Counted from the first letter of the stretch, positions 1 to 10,072 are shown. The stretch is 64,000 bases of DNA from Chloroflexota bacterium (GCA_026389845.1 JAPLHB010000188.1:1-64000), one strand, 5' to 3'. The notes: generated by a model not told the origin, from the letters alone. Numbers and translations are program-made.

Positions 1-2841
1 CTGGCGATGATCGCCGGTGCGCAACAATACGCGACCCGGCTGGCGCGCGAGCGGGGCATCCGCGGCTTCAACGTGCGCGTCGGCATCAACACCGGCCTGG
101 TCGTCGTCGGTGAGCTGGGTTCCGACCTGCGAATGGAATACACCGCGGTGGGCGATGCCATCAACCTGGCCGCACGTATGGAGCAAAACGCGCCGGCCGG
201 CGGCATCCTCATCTCGCACGACACCTATCGCCACGTGCGCGGCATCTTCGACGTGGCGACCCAGGCGCCGCTGGCCGTCAAGGGGCGGGTGGCCCCGGTG
301 CAGACCTACCTCTTGCAGCGCGCCAAGCCCCGCGCTTTCCGCCGGGGCACGCGCGGGGTCGAAGGCGTGGAGACGCGCATGGTCGGCCGCGACGCCGAGC
401 TGCTGATCCTGCAAAACGCCTTCCGCGACGCGGTCGAAGAGGCCGAAACACGCATCGTCACCGTCGTCGGGGAGGCCGGCGTGGGCAAGAGCCGGTTGAT
501 CTACGAATTCGACAACTGGATCGAGCTGCGATCGGAAAAGGTTTACCGCTTCAAGGGGCGGGCCGCCGCCGCCGCCCAGACCGTGCCTTACAGCGCTATC
601 CGCGACATCTTTGCCAACCGTTTCGACATCCTGGAAAGCGACAGCGCGGCCGCGGCGCTGGCGAAGTTCCGTGCGGGCATGGCCGGCATCCTGGAGCCGG
701 ACAAGGCCGACCTGGTGGGCCAGATGGTTGGCTTCGACTTCGCGACGGCCGGCAGCGCGGCTGTACAGGCGTTATTGGGCAGCCCGTCGTTCGGCCCACT
801 CGCCACGGCCTACATGGCGCAGTTCAGCCGGGCGATCGTGGCGCGGCAGCCGGTGCTCCTGCTGCTCGAAGACCTGCATTGGGCCGACGATAGCTCCCTT
901 GACCTGGTCTGGCGGCTCGTGGAAGCAATCCCCGCGGCCCCCCTGCTGATCGTCGCGGTCACGCGGCCGGCGCTTGTAGAGCGCCGGCCTAACTGGGGCG
1001 AAGGGCAGGAGGCGCACGTCCGGTTGGAACTCAAGCCCCTTTCCCGCCGCGTCAGCCGGGCGTTGGTTGAGGAAATCCTGCAGAAAGTTCCCCACGTGCC
1101 GGAAGCGTTGCGGGAGTTGGTCGTCGAGGGTGCGGAGGGAAATCCATTCTACGTCGAAGAGCTGATCAAGATGCTCATCGAGGATGGCGTCATCGTGGCC
1201 GGCGCGGACGCGTGGTCGGTGGCGCTGGATCGTCTGGCGCAGGTGCGCGTGCCGCCCACGCTCACCGGCATCCTACAGGCGCGCCTGGACGCGTTGCCGC
1301 TGGCCGAAAAGGTGTTGTTGCAGCGCGCTGCGGTGGTGGGACGTCTCTTCTGGGATGACGCCGTGCGAGCGTTGAGCGGGGGGAGTGAAGTGTGGAGCGA
1401 GGATCAGACGAGCACTTTCCGCTCCACGCTTCACGCTCTACGGGGTCGCGAGCTGGTGTTCTGCCGCGAACGCTCGGCCTTTGCAGGCACCGAGGAATAC
1501 ATCTTCAAGCACAGCCTCCTGCGGGACGTGACGTATGAAACGGTATTGCTGAAGCTGCGCCGCAAATACCATGCGCAAGTGGCCGTCTGGCTGGAAGCGC
1601 ACGCCGGCGAACGCCTGGGCGAGTTCCTGGGGAAGATCGGCGGCCACTATGAGCTGGCCGGCGAAGGGCTGAAAGCAGCCGAATACCTGCGTCGCGCGGG
1701 GGAGGAAGCCGTCAAGGTCAGCGCCTACCAAGATGCGCGCGCCGCCTTCGAACGCGCATTGCGGTTATTGCCTCCGCCCCCTCTCGTAAGTTCGGGGGAG
1801 GAGAGCCTGGCAACTCCCGCCCCTTCGCCTCTCCCGACTTCGGGCGAGGCGAGGGGGCCGGGGGATGCGGTGAGGCCGGCCTTGCTGGTGGATTTGGGCC
1901 AGACGTTGATCCGCCTGAGCGATTATCCGGCCGCCAGCGCGCGTCTGGAGGAAGGGCTGGCGCTGGCGCAGACCGCCGGCGCGCGCCAGATCGAGGCCGC
2001 GGCATTGACCGGACTGGGCGAGGTGAGTTGGCGTCAGGGCCACTACGAGGCCGCTGAGCGGCGCCTGGAGGCGGGTCTGGCCGCGGCGCAGGCGTGCGGA
2101 CATCGGGCGGGCATGGCGCTGGCCGCGCATCAACTCGGCTGGGTCGCCTACCGCCGTGGGCAACACGAGCAGGCCACCCGTTGGGGCGAGGACAGCCGGG
2201 CCTGGTACGATCAGATCGGCGACCGGCAGGGAGTGGCCGCTGCCCTCAACGAGCTTGGGATCGTCGCCTACAGCCGGGGCGAACACGAAACGGCCAAACA
2301 CTGCTTCATGGAGAGCCTGGCGCTGTGCCAGGAGATCGGCGACCGTCGCGGGACGGCTAACGCCTTGAATAACCTGGGCATGGCAGCCTCGCGACAGGGC
2401 GCGTGGGAGGAGGAGCGCGCCTACTACGAACAGTGTCGCGCCATCTACGAGGAGATCGGCGAGCGAGCCGGCGTCGTCATCGCACTGCTCAACCTGGGTG
2501 AGCTGTGCGTTGACCAGGGCCTCGACGTCGAGGCGTGGAGCTATCTCCGCGCGGCGCTGCGAGAGGCAATCGCCATCCAGACCACGCCGAACATCCTATA
2601 CGTGCTGATCCAGGCGGCGCGGCTGCACAGCCGGGCCGGCGAACATGCGCGGGCAGCCGAGCTGCTGGGGTTGGTGTTGCACCATCCAGCCAGCGACAGC
2701 GGCATCGCTCACGAAGGAGACGTGGAGCCGGCGCTGGCTGGTCTGCGCCAGGCGCTTCCGGTCGAGCAATTGGAGGCCGCCCTGGCCCGCGGCGCCGCGC
2801 TGGACTTGGGCCGGGTGGTCGCCGACATCATGGCCGGATAA
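1..2841 (+). CDS. Class III nucleotide cyclase-AAA ATPase-TPR regulator (5' partial)
   Basis: The reading frame is open from base 1, so the true start lies upstream. The first ~100 residues are the C-terminal half of a class III adenylate/guanylate cyclase domain (VGINTGLVVVGELG, YTAVGDAINLAARME); the Asn and Arg of NLAAR, which stabilise the transition state in this family, are present, but the metal-binding Asp residues would be off the window. A P-loop ATPase follows (VVGEAGVGKS Walker A, LLLLEDLHWADD Walker B), then TPR-like repeats to the end. This cyclase-AAA-TPR layout is a common large cytosolic signalling protein in Chloroflexota and Actinobacteria. Between the ATPase and the TPRs sits a Pro/Ser-rich segment encoded by a repeat (separate entry). 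Ligand and output are unknown. Confidence 0.88.
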   Translation: MAMIAGAQQYATRLARERGIRGFNVRVGINTGLVVVGELGSDLRMEYTAVGDAINLAARMEQNAPAGGILISHDTYRHVRGIFDVATQAPLAVKGRVAPVQTYLLQRAKPRAFRRGTRGVEGVETRMVGRDAELLILQNAFRDAVEEAETRIVTVVGEAGVGKSRLIYEFDNWIELRSEKVYRFKGRAAAAAQTVPYSAIRDIFANRFDILESDSAAAALAKFRAGMAGILEPDKADLVGQMVGFDFATAGSAAVQALLGSPSFGPLATAYMAQFSRAIVARQPVLLLLEDLHWADDSSLDLVWRLVEAIPAAPLLIVAVTRPALVERRPNWGEGQEAHVRLELKPLSRRVSRALVEEILQKVPHVPEALRELVVEGAEGNPFYVEELIKMLIEDGVIVAGADAWSVALDRLAQVRVPPTLTGILQARLDALPLAEKVLLQRAAVVGRLFWDDAVRALSGGSEVWSEDQTSTFRSTLHALRGRELVFCRERSAFAGTEEYIFKHSLLRDVTYETVLLKLRRKYHAQVAVWLEAHAGERLGEFLGKIGGHYELAGEGLKAAEYLRRAGEEAVKVSAYQDARAAFERALRLLPPPPLVSSGEESLATPAPSPLPTSGEARGPGDAVRPALLVDLGQTLIRLSDYPAASARLEEGLALAQTAGARQIEAAALTGLGEVSWRQGHYEAAERRLEAGLAAAQACGHRAGMALAAHQLGWVAYRRGQHEQATRWGEDSRAWYDQIGDRQGVAAALNELGIVAYSRGEHETAKHCFMESLALCQEIGDRRGTANALNNLGMAASRQGAWEEERAYYEQCRAIYEEIGERAGVVIALLNLGELCVDQGLDVEAWSYLRAALREAIAIQTTPNILYVLIQAARLHSRAGEHARAAELLGLVLHHPASDSGIAHEGDVEPALAGLRQALPVEQLEAALARGAALDLGRVVADIMAG
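1771..1866. repeat. In-frame palindromic repeat inside the cyclase/AAA gene
   Basis: A C/G-rich block with complementary halves (cccctctc...gggcgagg...gaggggg) adds roughly 32 low-complexity residues (PPPPLVSSGEE onward) at a domain junction without breaking the frame. It looks like a short interspersed repeat landing in a linker. Confidence 0.6.
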
Positions 2842-2842
2842 A

Positions 2843-2957
2843 GGTAACTGTTCACCGTTACCCCGCGAACGCCGTAGCATAGGGCCTTGTGCCCGTTCTG
2901 CGGAGCGCCCACAAGGGGCTATGCTACAAGTCCGTTACCCCAACGGTGAACTGTTAC
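2843..2957. repeat. Long imperfect inverted repeat (MITE-like)
   Basis: The outer arms gtaactgttcaccgtt and aacggtgaactgttac, and the inner arms gtagcatagggccttgtg and cacaaggggctatgctac, pair across about 115 bases. The element starts 2 bases after the cyclase stop codon. It has no coding capacity; it could act as a terminator or be a non-autonomous mobile element. Confidence 0.7.
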
Positions 2958-2971
2958 GGATAAAAGCATTC

Positions 2972-3000
2972 TTGTGAAAACGGCTGGCCTGTGCTAAACT
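2972..3000 (+). promoter_or_regulatory. Sigma70-type promoter for the ACT-domain gene
   Basis: TTGTGA, 17-base spacer, TAAACT, with TGC just before the -10 (extended -10). The predicted start of transcription is ~27 bases before the ATG at 3034. Confidence 0.55.
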
Positions 3001-3033
3001 GAATCCTGACTCGTTATCCACGGAGTGTTCCCC

Positions 3034-3510
3034 ATGACCCAGAAGATCAAAGTCGGCGGCATCATTCAGAACGATCAACTGGCCGCGCTCAACGTGCTGG
3101 CGGTGAAAGATCGGCCCGGCATCGCCGCGGCGATCCTGGACGCCCTGGGCCAGCGCGGGTTGAACGTGCAGTTCGTGGTCCAGGTCATTGACCACCAGGA
3201 ACAGGCCCAGATGGTGTTGTGCGTGGATCGTACCGACCTGGCCGCCAGCATGGAGGCGATCGAGGCGATTCGGCCGGAGATCCAACCGCAGGCCGTGACG
3301 ACCCGGCCCGAAGTCGCCTCCGTCGCCATCTTCGGCCCCGATTTCCGCGAGCGCCCCGGCATCGCCGGCCAACTGTTCCGGGCGCTGGCCGAACGGGGCG
3401 TCAACATCCTCGCCATCAGTACCTCCATCTCCACCGTCAATTGCATCATCGAACTGGCCCGGCTGAAGGAAGCGTTGGTTGCCATCCATGAGCGGTTCGA
3501 TTTGCCATAG
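3034..3510 (+). CDS. Stand-alone double ACT-domain protein (aspartokinase regulatory-domain-like)
   Basis: A 158-residue protein made only of two ACT-type modules. Each has the KDRPGIAAAILDAL / RERPGIAGQLFRAL signature followed by a GVN or GLN turn and an SxxV/I strand (STSISTVNCIIE), as in the C-terminal regulatory half of aspartate kinase. No kinase domain is present, so it probably binds an amino acid and acts through a partner or is a small regulator. The ATG at 3034 is preferred over the GTG at 3025 because cggag lies 8 bases upstream. It is the first gene after a MITE-like repeat and has its own promoter. Confidence 0.75.
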   Translation: MTQKIKVGGIIQNDQLAALNVLAVKDRPGIAAAILDALGQRGLNVQFVVQVIDHQEQAQMVLCVDRTDLAASMEAIEAIRPEIQPQAVTTRPEVASVAIFGPDFRERPGIAGQLFRALAERGVNILAISTSISTVNCIIELARLKEALVAIHERFDLP

Positions 3511-3538
3511 CTGGGTATTGGGGATTCTGGGAGGCGGG

Positions 3539-3940
3539 ATGGCGACACGCATCGAGTTAGCCCACGAGCTTCTCGGCGACGCGGAGCAGTTATTGAACCA
3601 GGGCCGGCTGCGCTCGGCCACGTCGCGGGCGTACTACGCGGCTTATCATGCCGCGGTTGCCCTATTCGAGCATCATGGCTTCAAGCCGACTAGCTTCATC
3701 GGCAAGAGCGGACTGCCGGCGAAGGTCTGGGAACACTCGATTGTGACGAGACGATTTTTCCACGAGTTCGTAGACCAACGCGGGGTGGTAAGCTGGCGCG
3801 CGGGCCAGGAGCTTCGCAGGTTATACGCCGACCGGTTACTCGCCGACTACGAATACACAGCGGATATCAAGTTGGTGTACGCAGCAGATGGCGTCCGCGC
3901 AGCGCGCAGCATCGTGGAGCAGATCGAGGGGTGTATGTGA
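3539..3940 (+). CDS. HEPN-domain protein (UPF0332/COG1895-like)
   Basis: 133 residues, mostly helical. The segment SRAYYAAYHAAVALFEHHG carries the R-x6-H pattern that marks the HEPN fold and its possible RNase active site. Family members often pair with a minimal nucleotidyltransferase (MNT) as a toxin-antitoxin unit. Here the downstream neighbour (3943) starts 2 bases after the stop but does not show the MNT GSxxxG...DxD motif. The ATG at 3539 follows gggaggcggg. Confidence 0.75.
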   Translation: MATRIELAHELLGDAEQLLNQGRLRSATSRAYYAAYHAAVALFEHHGFKPTSFIGKSGLPAKVWEHSIVTRRFFHEFVDQRGVVSWRAGQELRRLYADRLLADYEYTADIKLVYAADGVRAARSIVEQIEGCM

Positions 3941-3942
3941 GT

Positions 3943-4242
3943 ATGGCTATCCAGTATCAGTACCAGACTATGACAAGAGGCTTGACACTGGGCGCGGCTA
4001 CCGAGCAGATGATCGAAGACCTGCGCCAGCTCTTCCCTGATGCCGAATTTCTGATCCAGGGTGAGACTTATGGGACAGCCGAAGACATCATCGTCAAGGT
4101 CTTTGTGCGCGATGATAACCGCCTGACTGAAATCAGCAGAAAAGCCCACGAGTTGAGCCTCCAATATGAATTGGCGACCGGCTACTTCATCATGCCCATG
4201 ACGCTGCCCATCGCGTGCTCACCGATCAAGTACGAGGTGTAG
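3943..4242 (+). CDS. Unknown small protein coupled to the HEPN gene
   Basis: About 99 residues of mixed alpha/beta character, no signal peptide. Alternative starts are GTG at 3931 or 3937, which overlap the HEPN stop; gagggg at ~3925 would fit the 3937 start. The stretch AEDIIVKVFVRDDN followed by a helix resembles the strand-helix region of small nucleotidyltransferases, but the catalytic GS and DxD residues are absent. By position it could be the antidote or partner of the HEPN protein. I do not recognise the family. Confidence 0.6.
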   Translation: MAIQYQYQTMTRGLTLGAATEQMIEDLRQLFPDAEFLIQGETYGTAEDIIVKVFVRDDNRLTEISRKAHELSLQYELATGYFIMPMTLPIACSPIKYEV

Positions 4243-4250
4243 CTGTCCAT

Positions 4251-4279
4251 TTGGCGAATACCGCCATCCCGACTATAAT
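4251..4279 (+). promoter_or_regulatory. Promoter of the deacetylase gene, probably giving a leaderless mRNA
   Basis: TTGGCG, 17-base spacer, TATAAT. The -10 ends only 7 bases before the ATG at 4287, so transcription should begin at or next to the start codon; there is no room for a ribosome binding site. Confidence 0.6.
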
Positions 4280-4286
4280 CGCCCCC

Positions 4287-5246
4287 ATGTCCCTTCGCCC
4301 CCTCACCATTGCCCTGATGGCCGTTCTGTGTCTCATCGCCTCCGGCGGTCTCATCTCTGCGCGTGCGGCGGATGAGACGCCCATCGGGTTCGCCCGCGGC
4401 CAGGAGACAGCGGCAAGGGACGCCGAGCCGCCGGCCTGCCCCGACCCGGCGAGCATCCCCCGGCGGATCGCCAAGGCCGAGCAGGTGACGCTGCCGATCC
4501 TGATGTACCATCACGTCCGCGAGCTGCCGGAAGCGGCAGGCGCGACCTTGCGCACGCTAACCGTCTCGGCCAGCGCCTTCGGAGCGCAGATGGCCTACCT
4601 GGCGCAGAACGGCTATCACACGGTCTATTTTTCGGACCTGGTGGCCTACTTCGATCGCGGCGCGGCGCTGCCCGATGACGCCATCATCATCACTTTCGAT
4701 GATGGCTGGCTCGAACAATATGAGGTTGCTTACCCGATCCTGCGCAAGAACTGCCTGATCGCCACTTTCTTTCCGCCGACCAACTGGGTAGACCATTCCA
4801 AGCTGACGCTGACCTGGGCGCAGGTCGAGGAGATGAGCAAGGCTGGCATGGAGTTCGGCAGCCACACGGCTAACCACTACCTGCTGACCGGTCAAACCGC
4901 CGAGCAGATCACCCGGCAACTGGAGGATTCACGGAAGACGCTGGAGGGCCACGTGCGGACGCCGATTGTCGCGCTGGCCTATCCGGGCGGCGTGTACAAC
5001 GCGGCCGTGGCGAGCCTGGTGGAAAAGGCGGGGTACGGCGTAGCCGTGGGAGTCAGCGCGGGGGTGACACACAAGGCAGAAGAGCGGTTCAGGCTGCATC
5101 GCGTCGCCGTCAACTATGCCGATACGGTGACGACCTTCGCCGCCCGGCTCGTTCCAAGCAACAACCTGCAAAACCTTCCGCCGCCGGCAATCTCCAAAAG
5201 CGCCGCGCGGCGTTTGGAGCGGATGTTGGACTCCCTCGAAAGATGA
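4287..5246 (+). CDS. Secreted polysaccharide deacetylase (NodB domain, CE4)
   Basis: 319 residues with an N-terminal signal peptide (MSLRPLTIALMAVLCLIASGG, cleavage near ARA-ADE). The NodB catalytic core has motif 1 (IIITFDDGW: catalytic base and metal Asp), motif 2 (GSHTANH, H-x3-H metal ligands) and motif 3 (LAYPGG). It should remove acetyl groups from peptidoglycan, chitin or exopolysaccharide outside the membrane. The ATG at 4287 is chosen because the hydrophobic signal begins there and the promoter abuts it. It is convergent with dnaE, 16 bases apart, with no clear terminator between them. Confidence 0.88.
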   Translation: MSLRPLTIALMAVLCLIASGGLISARAADETPIGFARGQETAARDAEPPACPDPASIPRRIAKAEQVTLPILMYHHVRELPEAAGATLRTLTVSASAFGAQMAYLAQNGYHTVYFSDLVAYFDRGAALPDDAIIITFDDGWLEQYEVAYPILRKNCLIATFFPPTNWVDHSKLTLTWAQVEEMSKAGMEFGSHTANHYLLTGQTAEQITRQLEDSRKTLEGHVRTPIVALAYPGGVYNAAVASLVEKAGYGVAVGVSAGVTHKAEERFRLHRVAVNYADTVTTFAARLVPSNNLQNLPPPAISKSAARRLERMLDSLER

Positions 5247-5262
5247 GCTTGCACTATTTCCG

Positions 5263-8200
5263 TCATCCCTCTACCTGCCACGACCCCGCGCCTAACCGCT
5301 GCGTTAACTCCCCTTGCAGCTCTCGGCAGATGCGCGTCCGGTTGTTCGGGAAGTCGAGTTGGTAGCGCGGGCCGCCATTGGCCCCGATGATGATTTCGAA
5401 GCGGTCATCGCCGGGATACTGGCCCAACACATCTAGCAAATCGTTCAGGCGCTTGCGGTCATTTTCCAGGCTGGCAGTGCGCTTGAACGTCAACTTAAGG
5501 GCTTGGGGGGCCGGAGCAGCGGATGGCAGCGGATAAGCAGATGCTGGCGCCGCGGGCGCAAAGACGCTCTGCGTGCTGGCGGGCGCGGGCGGCTGGGCAG
5601 GAGCGACGGTGGGTTTGAGTGTGGCGGCCGGTTGGCTTTGGGCAACGGCCGTTTGCGGTGCGGGTGTAAGCTGGGGCTGAGCCGGTTTCGGCGGTGCGGC
5701 CTGATACGCTGGTGCGGGCGTCTCTCGCAGCGTGTGTCCCGCCGTTGCGGGAGACGTTGCAGCGCCAGCGACAGGCTTCGGGGGCGCGGCGACAGGCGCG
5801 GGCGCAGCCGGTTTGGTCGCGGTGCTGGCGGCAGGTTTGGTGGCAGGCGCGGGCGACGGCGTCACGCCCGCCTTTGGCGCGGCAGGCCGCGGAGCCGGCG
5901 CTGGCGCAACTCCCCCCTGAGTTCCCCTGAGTTCCTTCGGTTCCGCCGTTCCCTTGTCTCCTTGTCTCCCCGTCTCCCTCTCCTCCATCCATTCCGGTTC
6001 TTCCGCGGTAAACGGGTTGCCATCGCCGAAATAACTGTCTTCATCATCGTCCGCGGCATCGGAAAAGCCGGGAGGGGGCGGCGTGTAACGTGTTGCAGGG
6101 ACCGGGGCGTATTTTGCGGCGGGCTGTTCACGCACCTGGGGGCGTGAGGGCTGGACGCCGTTGCGATAGCGGTAGGCCACCGAGGAGGTGTCCTCGACGA
6201 CTTTCATCCCCTCGACGTAGTCCTGCACTGTGTCGGCGACCACGCTGATGCGGCCGTTGCGCGCCTCGGCCTTGCCGCGCACGATCACGATCTTGTCTTT
6301 CGCCCAGAGGGCGCGACGGTCGGCCAACAGCTTGGGGAAGACCGTCACGTCCACGTTGCCCTGCAGGTCTTCCAGGCGGACGAACGCCATCGTGTCGCCC
6401 TTCTTGGTGGTGATCGTCCGCACGTCACCGATCATGCCGGCAACGACGATGCTCTTGCCCGCGACCTCCTCGGTGACGTCCACGGTGGCGTGGGTAATCA
6501 CGTTGGCGAGGTCCACGGTCATTTGCTGCAACGGGTGGCTGGAAACGTACACGCCCACCAGCTCCTTCTCCCACTCCAGGGCTTCCTTTGTGGTGATCTG
6601 CGCTGCGTCGGGCAGCGACGCCAGCAGGTCGTCGGCCGCGACGTCTTCGCCGCCGAACAGGGTCAACTGGCCGATCTCGGCCGCCTCGTGGCTGGTCTGG
6701 CTGGCGGCCAGGATGCGATCCAGCGCGGCCATGAGCTGACCGCGGCCGCCGAAGTCGTCCAGCGCGCCGACCTTGATGAGAAACTCCAGCCCGCGGCGGT
6801 TGACCTGGCGCAGGTCGGTCCGGTCGGCGAACTCGGCCAGCGACGCGAAGGGACGCTGGCCGCGGGCCTTCAGCACCGCCTCGACCGGCCCCTCGCCCAC
6901 GTTCTTGATCGCGTCCAGGCCCATGCGGATGGCCGTGCCCTGCTCGACGGGGAAGGGAAACACGGTGAGCTGGCGGGGCGGGGTTAAGTGCGCCGGCAAC
7001 TGTTCGACGGTGAAGTTGTTGCTGCTGACGTTGACGTTCGGCGGCAACACCTCGATGCCCATGCGGCGGCATTCCGCGATCAATACGCCGACCTTCTCGG
7101 TGTTGTGCCGCTCGACGGTCAGCAGAGCGGCCATGTACTCGACCGGGTAATACGCCTTCAGGAACGCGGTCTGGGCCACGATGACCGCGTAGTCGGCGGC
7201 ATGGGCGCGGTTGAAGCCGTAACGGGCGAACCCCATCAGCGCGTCCCAGATCGCGTCGGCCTCCGCTTGGGTCAAGCCCGATTTCTCGTGCGAGCCCCTG
7301 GCGAAGATCTCGCGGTGCTCGTCCAGCGTTTTCTTCGACTTCTTGCTGATGCCGCGGCGTACCAGGTCGGCCTCGCCGGGGGTGTAACCGGCGATGTCGG
7401 CCAGGATTTGGATCACCTGTTCCTGATAAACACATACTCCCATCGTCTCGGCCAGGATCGGCGCCAGGAGGGGGTGGACGTACTGCGGCTTCTTTTCGTC
7501 GTGGAGGCAGGCGATGAAGTCGGGGATGAACTCCATCGGGCCGGGGCGATAGAGCGAGATCGTGGCAGTGATGTGGTCGAATTCGGTCGGCCGCAGATCC
7601 ATCAGGCAGCGCCGCATCCCCGCGCCTTCGACCTGGAATACGCCTAGCACGTCACCCGAAGTGAGCAACTCGTAGATTTTCGGGTCGTCAATGGGCAGGT
7701 TTTCCAGGGTGTACTCGATCCCGTGCCGCTCTTTGATGAGCCGAGCGGTCTCGCGCATGAGGGTCAACGTCGCCAGGCCCAGGAAGTCCACCTTCAATAG
7801 GCCGATGGACTCCAGGATCGGGTATTCGTACTGGGTCACGGTGGCAGTGATGGCCGACTTGGGCGGTCGCATCAGCGGCGTGTAATGGGTCAGCTCGCGG
7901 TCGGCGATGATGACGGCCGCGGCGTGGATGGACGAGTGCCGCGCCACCCCTTCAAGCGAGCTGGCGGTGTCGAGCAGGCTCTTCACCTTCTCGTCGCCGT
8001 CGTAGAGGTTCTTCAGCTCGGTCGAATAAAATTCTTGCCCCTCAGTGAGCACTTCTTTGATCGTGACCGGCTTGCCGGGGATGCCGGGGATCAGCTTGGC
8101 GATCTTGTCCACTTCATCCAACGGCACGGCCAGGGCGCGGCCGACGTCGCGCACGGCTGCACGCGCTTTCATCCGGCCAAAGGTGACGATCTGCGCCACG

Positions 8201-9489
8201 CGCTTGTTGCCGAACTTCTCCACGGTGTAGCGGATCAGCTCTTCTCGCTGGTCGTCGGGAAAGTCCAGGTCGAAGTCGGGCATAGTGACGCGGCCCGGAT
8301 TGAGAAACCGCTCAAAGATCAGCTTGTTGCGCAGCGGGTCGAGGTTGGTCACGCCGATGGCGTAGGCCACGATGGAGCCAGCGCCCGACCCGCGCACGTT
8401 CCACCAGATACCGCGGCGCTTGGCGTACATGCACAGATCCCAGACGATGAGGTAGTAAACGTCGAACCCCATGTCGTGGATGATTTTCAGCTCGTGCTCC
8501 ATGCGGCCGCGCACTGCGGGATCGTCGGCGCGGTCGTTGTAGCGCCAGCGCAGCCCTTCTTCGGTCAGATGGCGCAGGTAGGTTTGGTAAGTGAAGCCGT
8601 CGGGGATGGCAATGTCCGGCAGGTGGTAGGTGGAATCTTCCGGGTCCACGTCGCACATCTCGGCGATCTTGACCGTGTTGGAGAACGCGCTTTCGGGCAG
8701 GTCTATCAGCGGCAGGAAGGTTTGGCGCATCTGCGCCAGGCTCTTGAGAAAATAGGAAGAGCCGTCGTAGCGCAGCCGGCTCGGATCGCTCGCCAGGGAT
8801 GAGGTTTGCACACAGAGCAGCATGTCGTGGGGGCCGGCATCCTCTTCCTTGACGTAGTGTGCGTCGTTGGTGACGATCATCGGGAGGTCGTACTGGCGCA
8901 CAAACTCGAAAAGCTGCTTGTTGACCTGGGTCAACTCGGGGATGTCGTGCTCCTGAAACTCGACGTACCATCGGTCGGGGCCGAAGAGGTCGCGATACCA
9001 GTGCAGTCGCTCCACCGCTTTGTCCACGCGGCCGTTTTTGAGGAGCGTCGGCAGCTCGGCCGCCAGGCAGCCGGAGGTGCAGATCAGCCCTTCTTTGTGC
9101 TGCGCCAGGTAGTCGGCGTCAATGCGCGGGCGGTAGTAGTAGCCGCCGAACTGCGCCGCCGAACAGATCTGCAGCAGGTTGCGGTAGCCGGCCAAATTCT
9201 CGGCCAGCAGCAGCAGGTGGTGGCGCTCCTTGTCCAGTTCGTTGTCGCGGCCCGTCATCGGCCGGCCGTGCTGGGTGATGTACGCTTCGACCCCCAGGAT
9301 CGGCTTGACCCCCTCCTTTTTGCAGGCGCGGGCGAACTCGATGGCGCCGTGCATCGCGCCATGGTCGGTGAGCGCGAGTGCAGGCTGCCCCAACTCGGCC
9401 GTGCGCTTCGCCATCGGCGCGATGCGGCCCAGGCCGTCGAGCAGCGAGTATTCGGAATGGACGTGGAGATGGACGAAGGGTTCGGGCAT
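5263..9489 (-). CDS. dnaE: DNA polymerase III alpha subunit
   Basis: 1408 residues. The N-terminal PHP domain begins [13 protein letters not shown] and continues with [10 protein letters not shown]; the palm has the polymerase Asp cluster [10 protein letters not shown] near residue 405; an OB fold lies near 1015 ([16 protein letters not shown]). After ~1150 comes a ~180-residue Pro/Ala/Thr-rich linker, then a conserved ~75-residue tail ([20 protein letters not shown]). The family is usually ~1150-1200 residues, so the linker and tail are the extra length. [12 protein letters not shown] at 9489 is chosen over the upstream in-frame start at 9537 because it matches the family N-terminus; the extra codons are repeat DNA. 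Replicative polymerase. Confidence 0.95.
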   Translation of the reverse strand: MPEPFVHLHVHSEYSLLDGLGRIAPMAKRTAELGQPALALTDHGAMHGAIEFARACKKEGVKPILGVEAYITQHGRPMTGRDNELDKERHHLLLLAENLAGYRNLLQICSAAQFGGYYYRPRIDADYLAQHKEGLICTSGCLAAELPTLLKNGRVDKAVERLHWYRDLFGPDRWYVEFQEHDIPELTQVNKQLFEFVRQYDLPMIVTNDAHYVKEEDAGPHDMLLCVQTSSLASDPSRLRYDGSSYFLKSLAQMRQTFLPLIDLPESAFSNTVKIAEMCDVDPEDSTYHLPDIAIPDGFTYQTYLRHLTEEGLRWRYNDRADDPAVRGRMEHELKIIHDMGFDVYYLIVWDLCMYAKRRGIWWNVRGSGAGSIVAYAIGVTNLDPLRNKLIFERFLNPGRVTMPDFDLDFPDDQREELIRYTVEKFGNKRVAQIVTFGRMKARAAVRDVGRALAVPLDEVDKIAKLIPGIPGKPVTIKEVLTEGQEFYSTELKNLYDGDEKVKSLLDTASSLEGVARHSSIHAAAVIIADRELTHYTPLMRPPKSAITATVTQYEYPILESIGLLKVDFLGLATLTLMRETARLIKERHGIEYTLENLPIDDPKIYELLTSGDVLGVFQVEGAGMRRCLMDLRPTEFDHITATISLYRPGPMEFIPDFIACLHDEKKPQYVHPLLAPILAETMGVCVYQEQVIQILADIAGYTPGEADLVRRGISKKSKKTLDEHREIFARGSHEKSGLTQAEADAIWDALMGFARYGFNRAHAADYAVIVAQTAFLKAYYPVEYMAALLTVERHNTEKVGVLIAECRRMGIEVLPPNVNVSSNNFTVEQLPAHLTPPRQLTVFPFPVEQGTAIRMGLDAIKNVGEGPVEAVLKARGQRPFASLAEFADRTDLRQVNRRGLEFLIKVGALDDFGGRGQLMAALDRILAASQTSHEAAEIGQLTLFGGEDVAADDLLASLPDAAQITTKEALEWEKELVGVYVSSHPLQQMTVDLANVITHATVDVTEEVAGKSIVVAGMIGDVRTITTKKGDTMAFVRLEDLQGNVDVTVFPKLLADRRALWAKDKIVIVRGKAEARNGRISVVADTVQDYVEGMKVVEDTSSVAYRYRNGVQPSRPQVREQPAAKYAPVPATRYTPPPPGFSDAADDDEDSYFGDGNPFTAEEPEWMEERETGRQGDKGTAEPKELRGTQGGVAPAPAPRPAAPKAGVTPSPAPATKPAASTATKPAAPAPVAAPPKPVAGAATSPATAGHTLRETPAPAYQAAPPKPAQPQLTPAPQTAVAQSQPAATLKPTVAPAQPPAPASTQSVFAPAAPASAYPLPSAAPAPQALKLTFKRTASLENDRKRLNDLLDVLGQYPGDDRFEIIIGANGGPRYQLDFPNNRTRICRELQGELTQRLGAGSWQVEG
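5930..5992. repeat. In-frame repeat in the dnaE linker
   Basis: Plus-strand text cccttgtctccttgtctccc (minus ggagacaaggagacaaggg) encodes [16 protein letters not shown], unlike the surrounding Ala/Pro linker. The same ggagacaagg unit occurs at ~29577-29592 before an Rpn fragment. Confidence 0.6.
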
Positions 9490-9559
9490 GGCGGCAGATG
9501 GCAAAATGCAAAACGCAAATCGCAAATCACAAAGCAACGCTCAACTCTATCCCGGAGCA

Positions 9560-9612
9560 TCCTGAGCGAAGCGGAGTGTCGTTTACGGAGCGAAGTCGAA
9601 GGATGCGGCGCG
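9560..9612. repeat. GCATCCTGAGCG...GAAGGATGC palindromic repeat
   Basis: gagcatcctgagcgaagcgg pairs with the gaagtcgaaggatgc arm. Related copies lie at 18691-18831 and 44966-45046. This one sits between dnaE and the 9615 gene. Confidence 0.65.
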
Positions 9613-9614
9613 CA

Positions 9615-9911
9615 TCACGCAGGGACCGGAATGGATTCATGGCGGGCCGTCCTCTCGACTATGGACGCGAAGGTCGTCGTCTTAGCGCGCAACGCACGGA
9701 CAGCAGCTTTGTACTGTTCGCGGCGGCGCAACCAGACCTTGTACGCGCTGGCCCAGGCTGTCCAGTCACGCACCCAGGCATCCTCGGGGGGTTCGTCGCC
9801 CGCCATGTAGGACTCGTAAAGGGTCTCCGAAAGCAGGCCATACTTACGCTCGAAATTGCGCATCTCGTCTTCGAGCGCATAGATGTCCTGCAAGATGTCG
9901 CTTAGTGTCAT
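9615..9911 (-). CDS. Hypothetical protein, charged and helical
   Basis: 98 residues, rich in Glu, Arg, Tyr and Trp (DILQDIYALEDEMRNFERKYG), predicted helical, no signal or membrane segment. aggag lies 9 bases upstream of the ATG and an extended -10 promoter sits ~45 bases upstream, so expression is likely. Such short acidic coiled proteins in this phylum often neighbour toxin genes, but no partner is adjacent here. Family not recognised. Confidence 0.6.
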   Translation of the reverse strand: MTLSDILQDIYALEDEMRNFERKYGLLSETLYESYMAGDEPPEDAWVRDWTAWASAYKVWLRRREQYKAAVRALRAKTTTFASIVERTARHESIPVPA

Positions 9912-9957
9912 GGCTTGGCTCCTGCTGTTTGACTTGCAATGCTCATTCGACGGGTCT

Positions 9958-9963
9958 ATTATA
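9958..9963 (-). promoter_or_regulatory. Extended -10 promoter for the 9615 gene
   Basis: On the minus strand TGGTATAAT is a perfect extended -10 (TGnTATAAT) ~45 bases before the ATG. No good -35 is needed or seen. Confidence 0.5.
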
Positions 9964-10072
9964 CCAGATCGAGGCAGGAACGGTAATTGGGCCGGAAGCT
10001 CGTTCGTGCGTCAGGGCGTGGGCCAGTGGGTCTGACCGCGGCGAGTTTCATTTTCGGGGCGCGTCCTATGAT

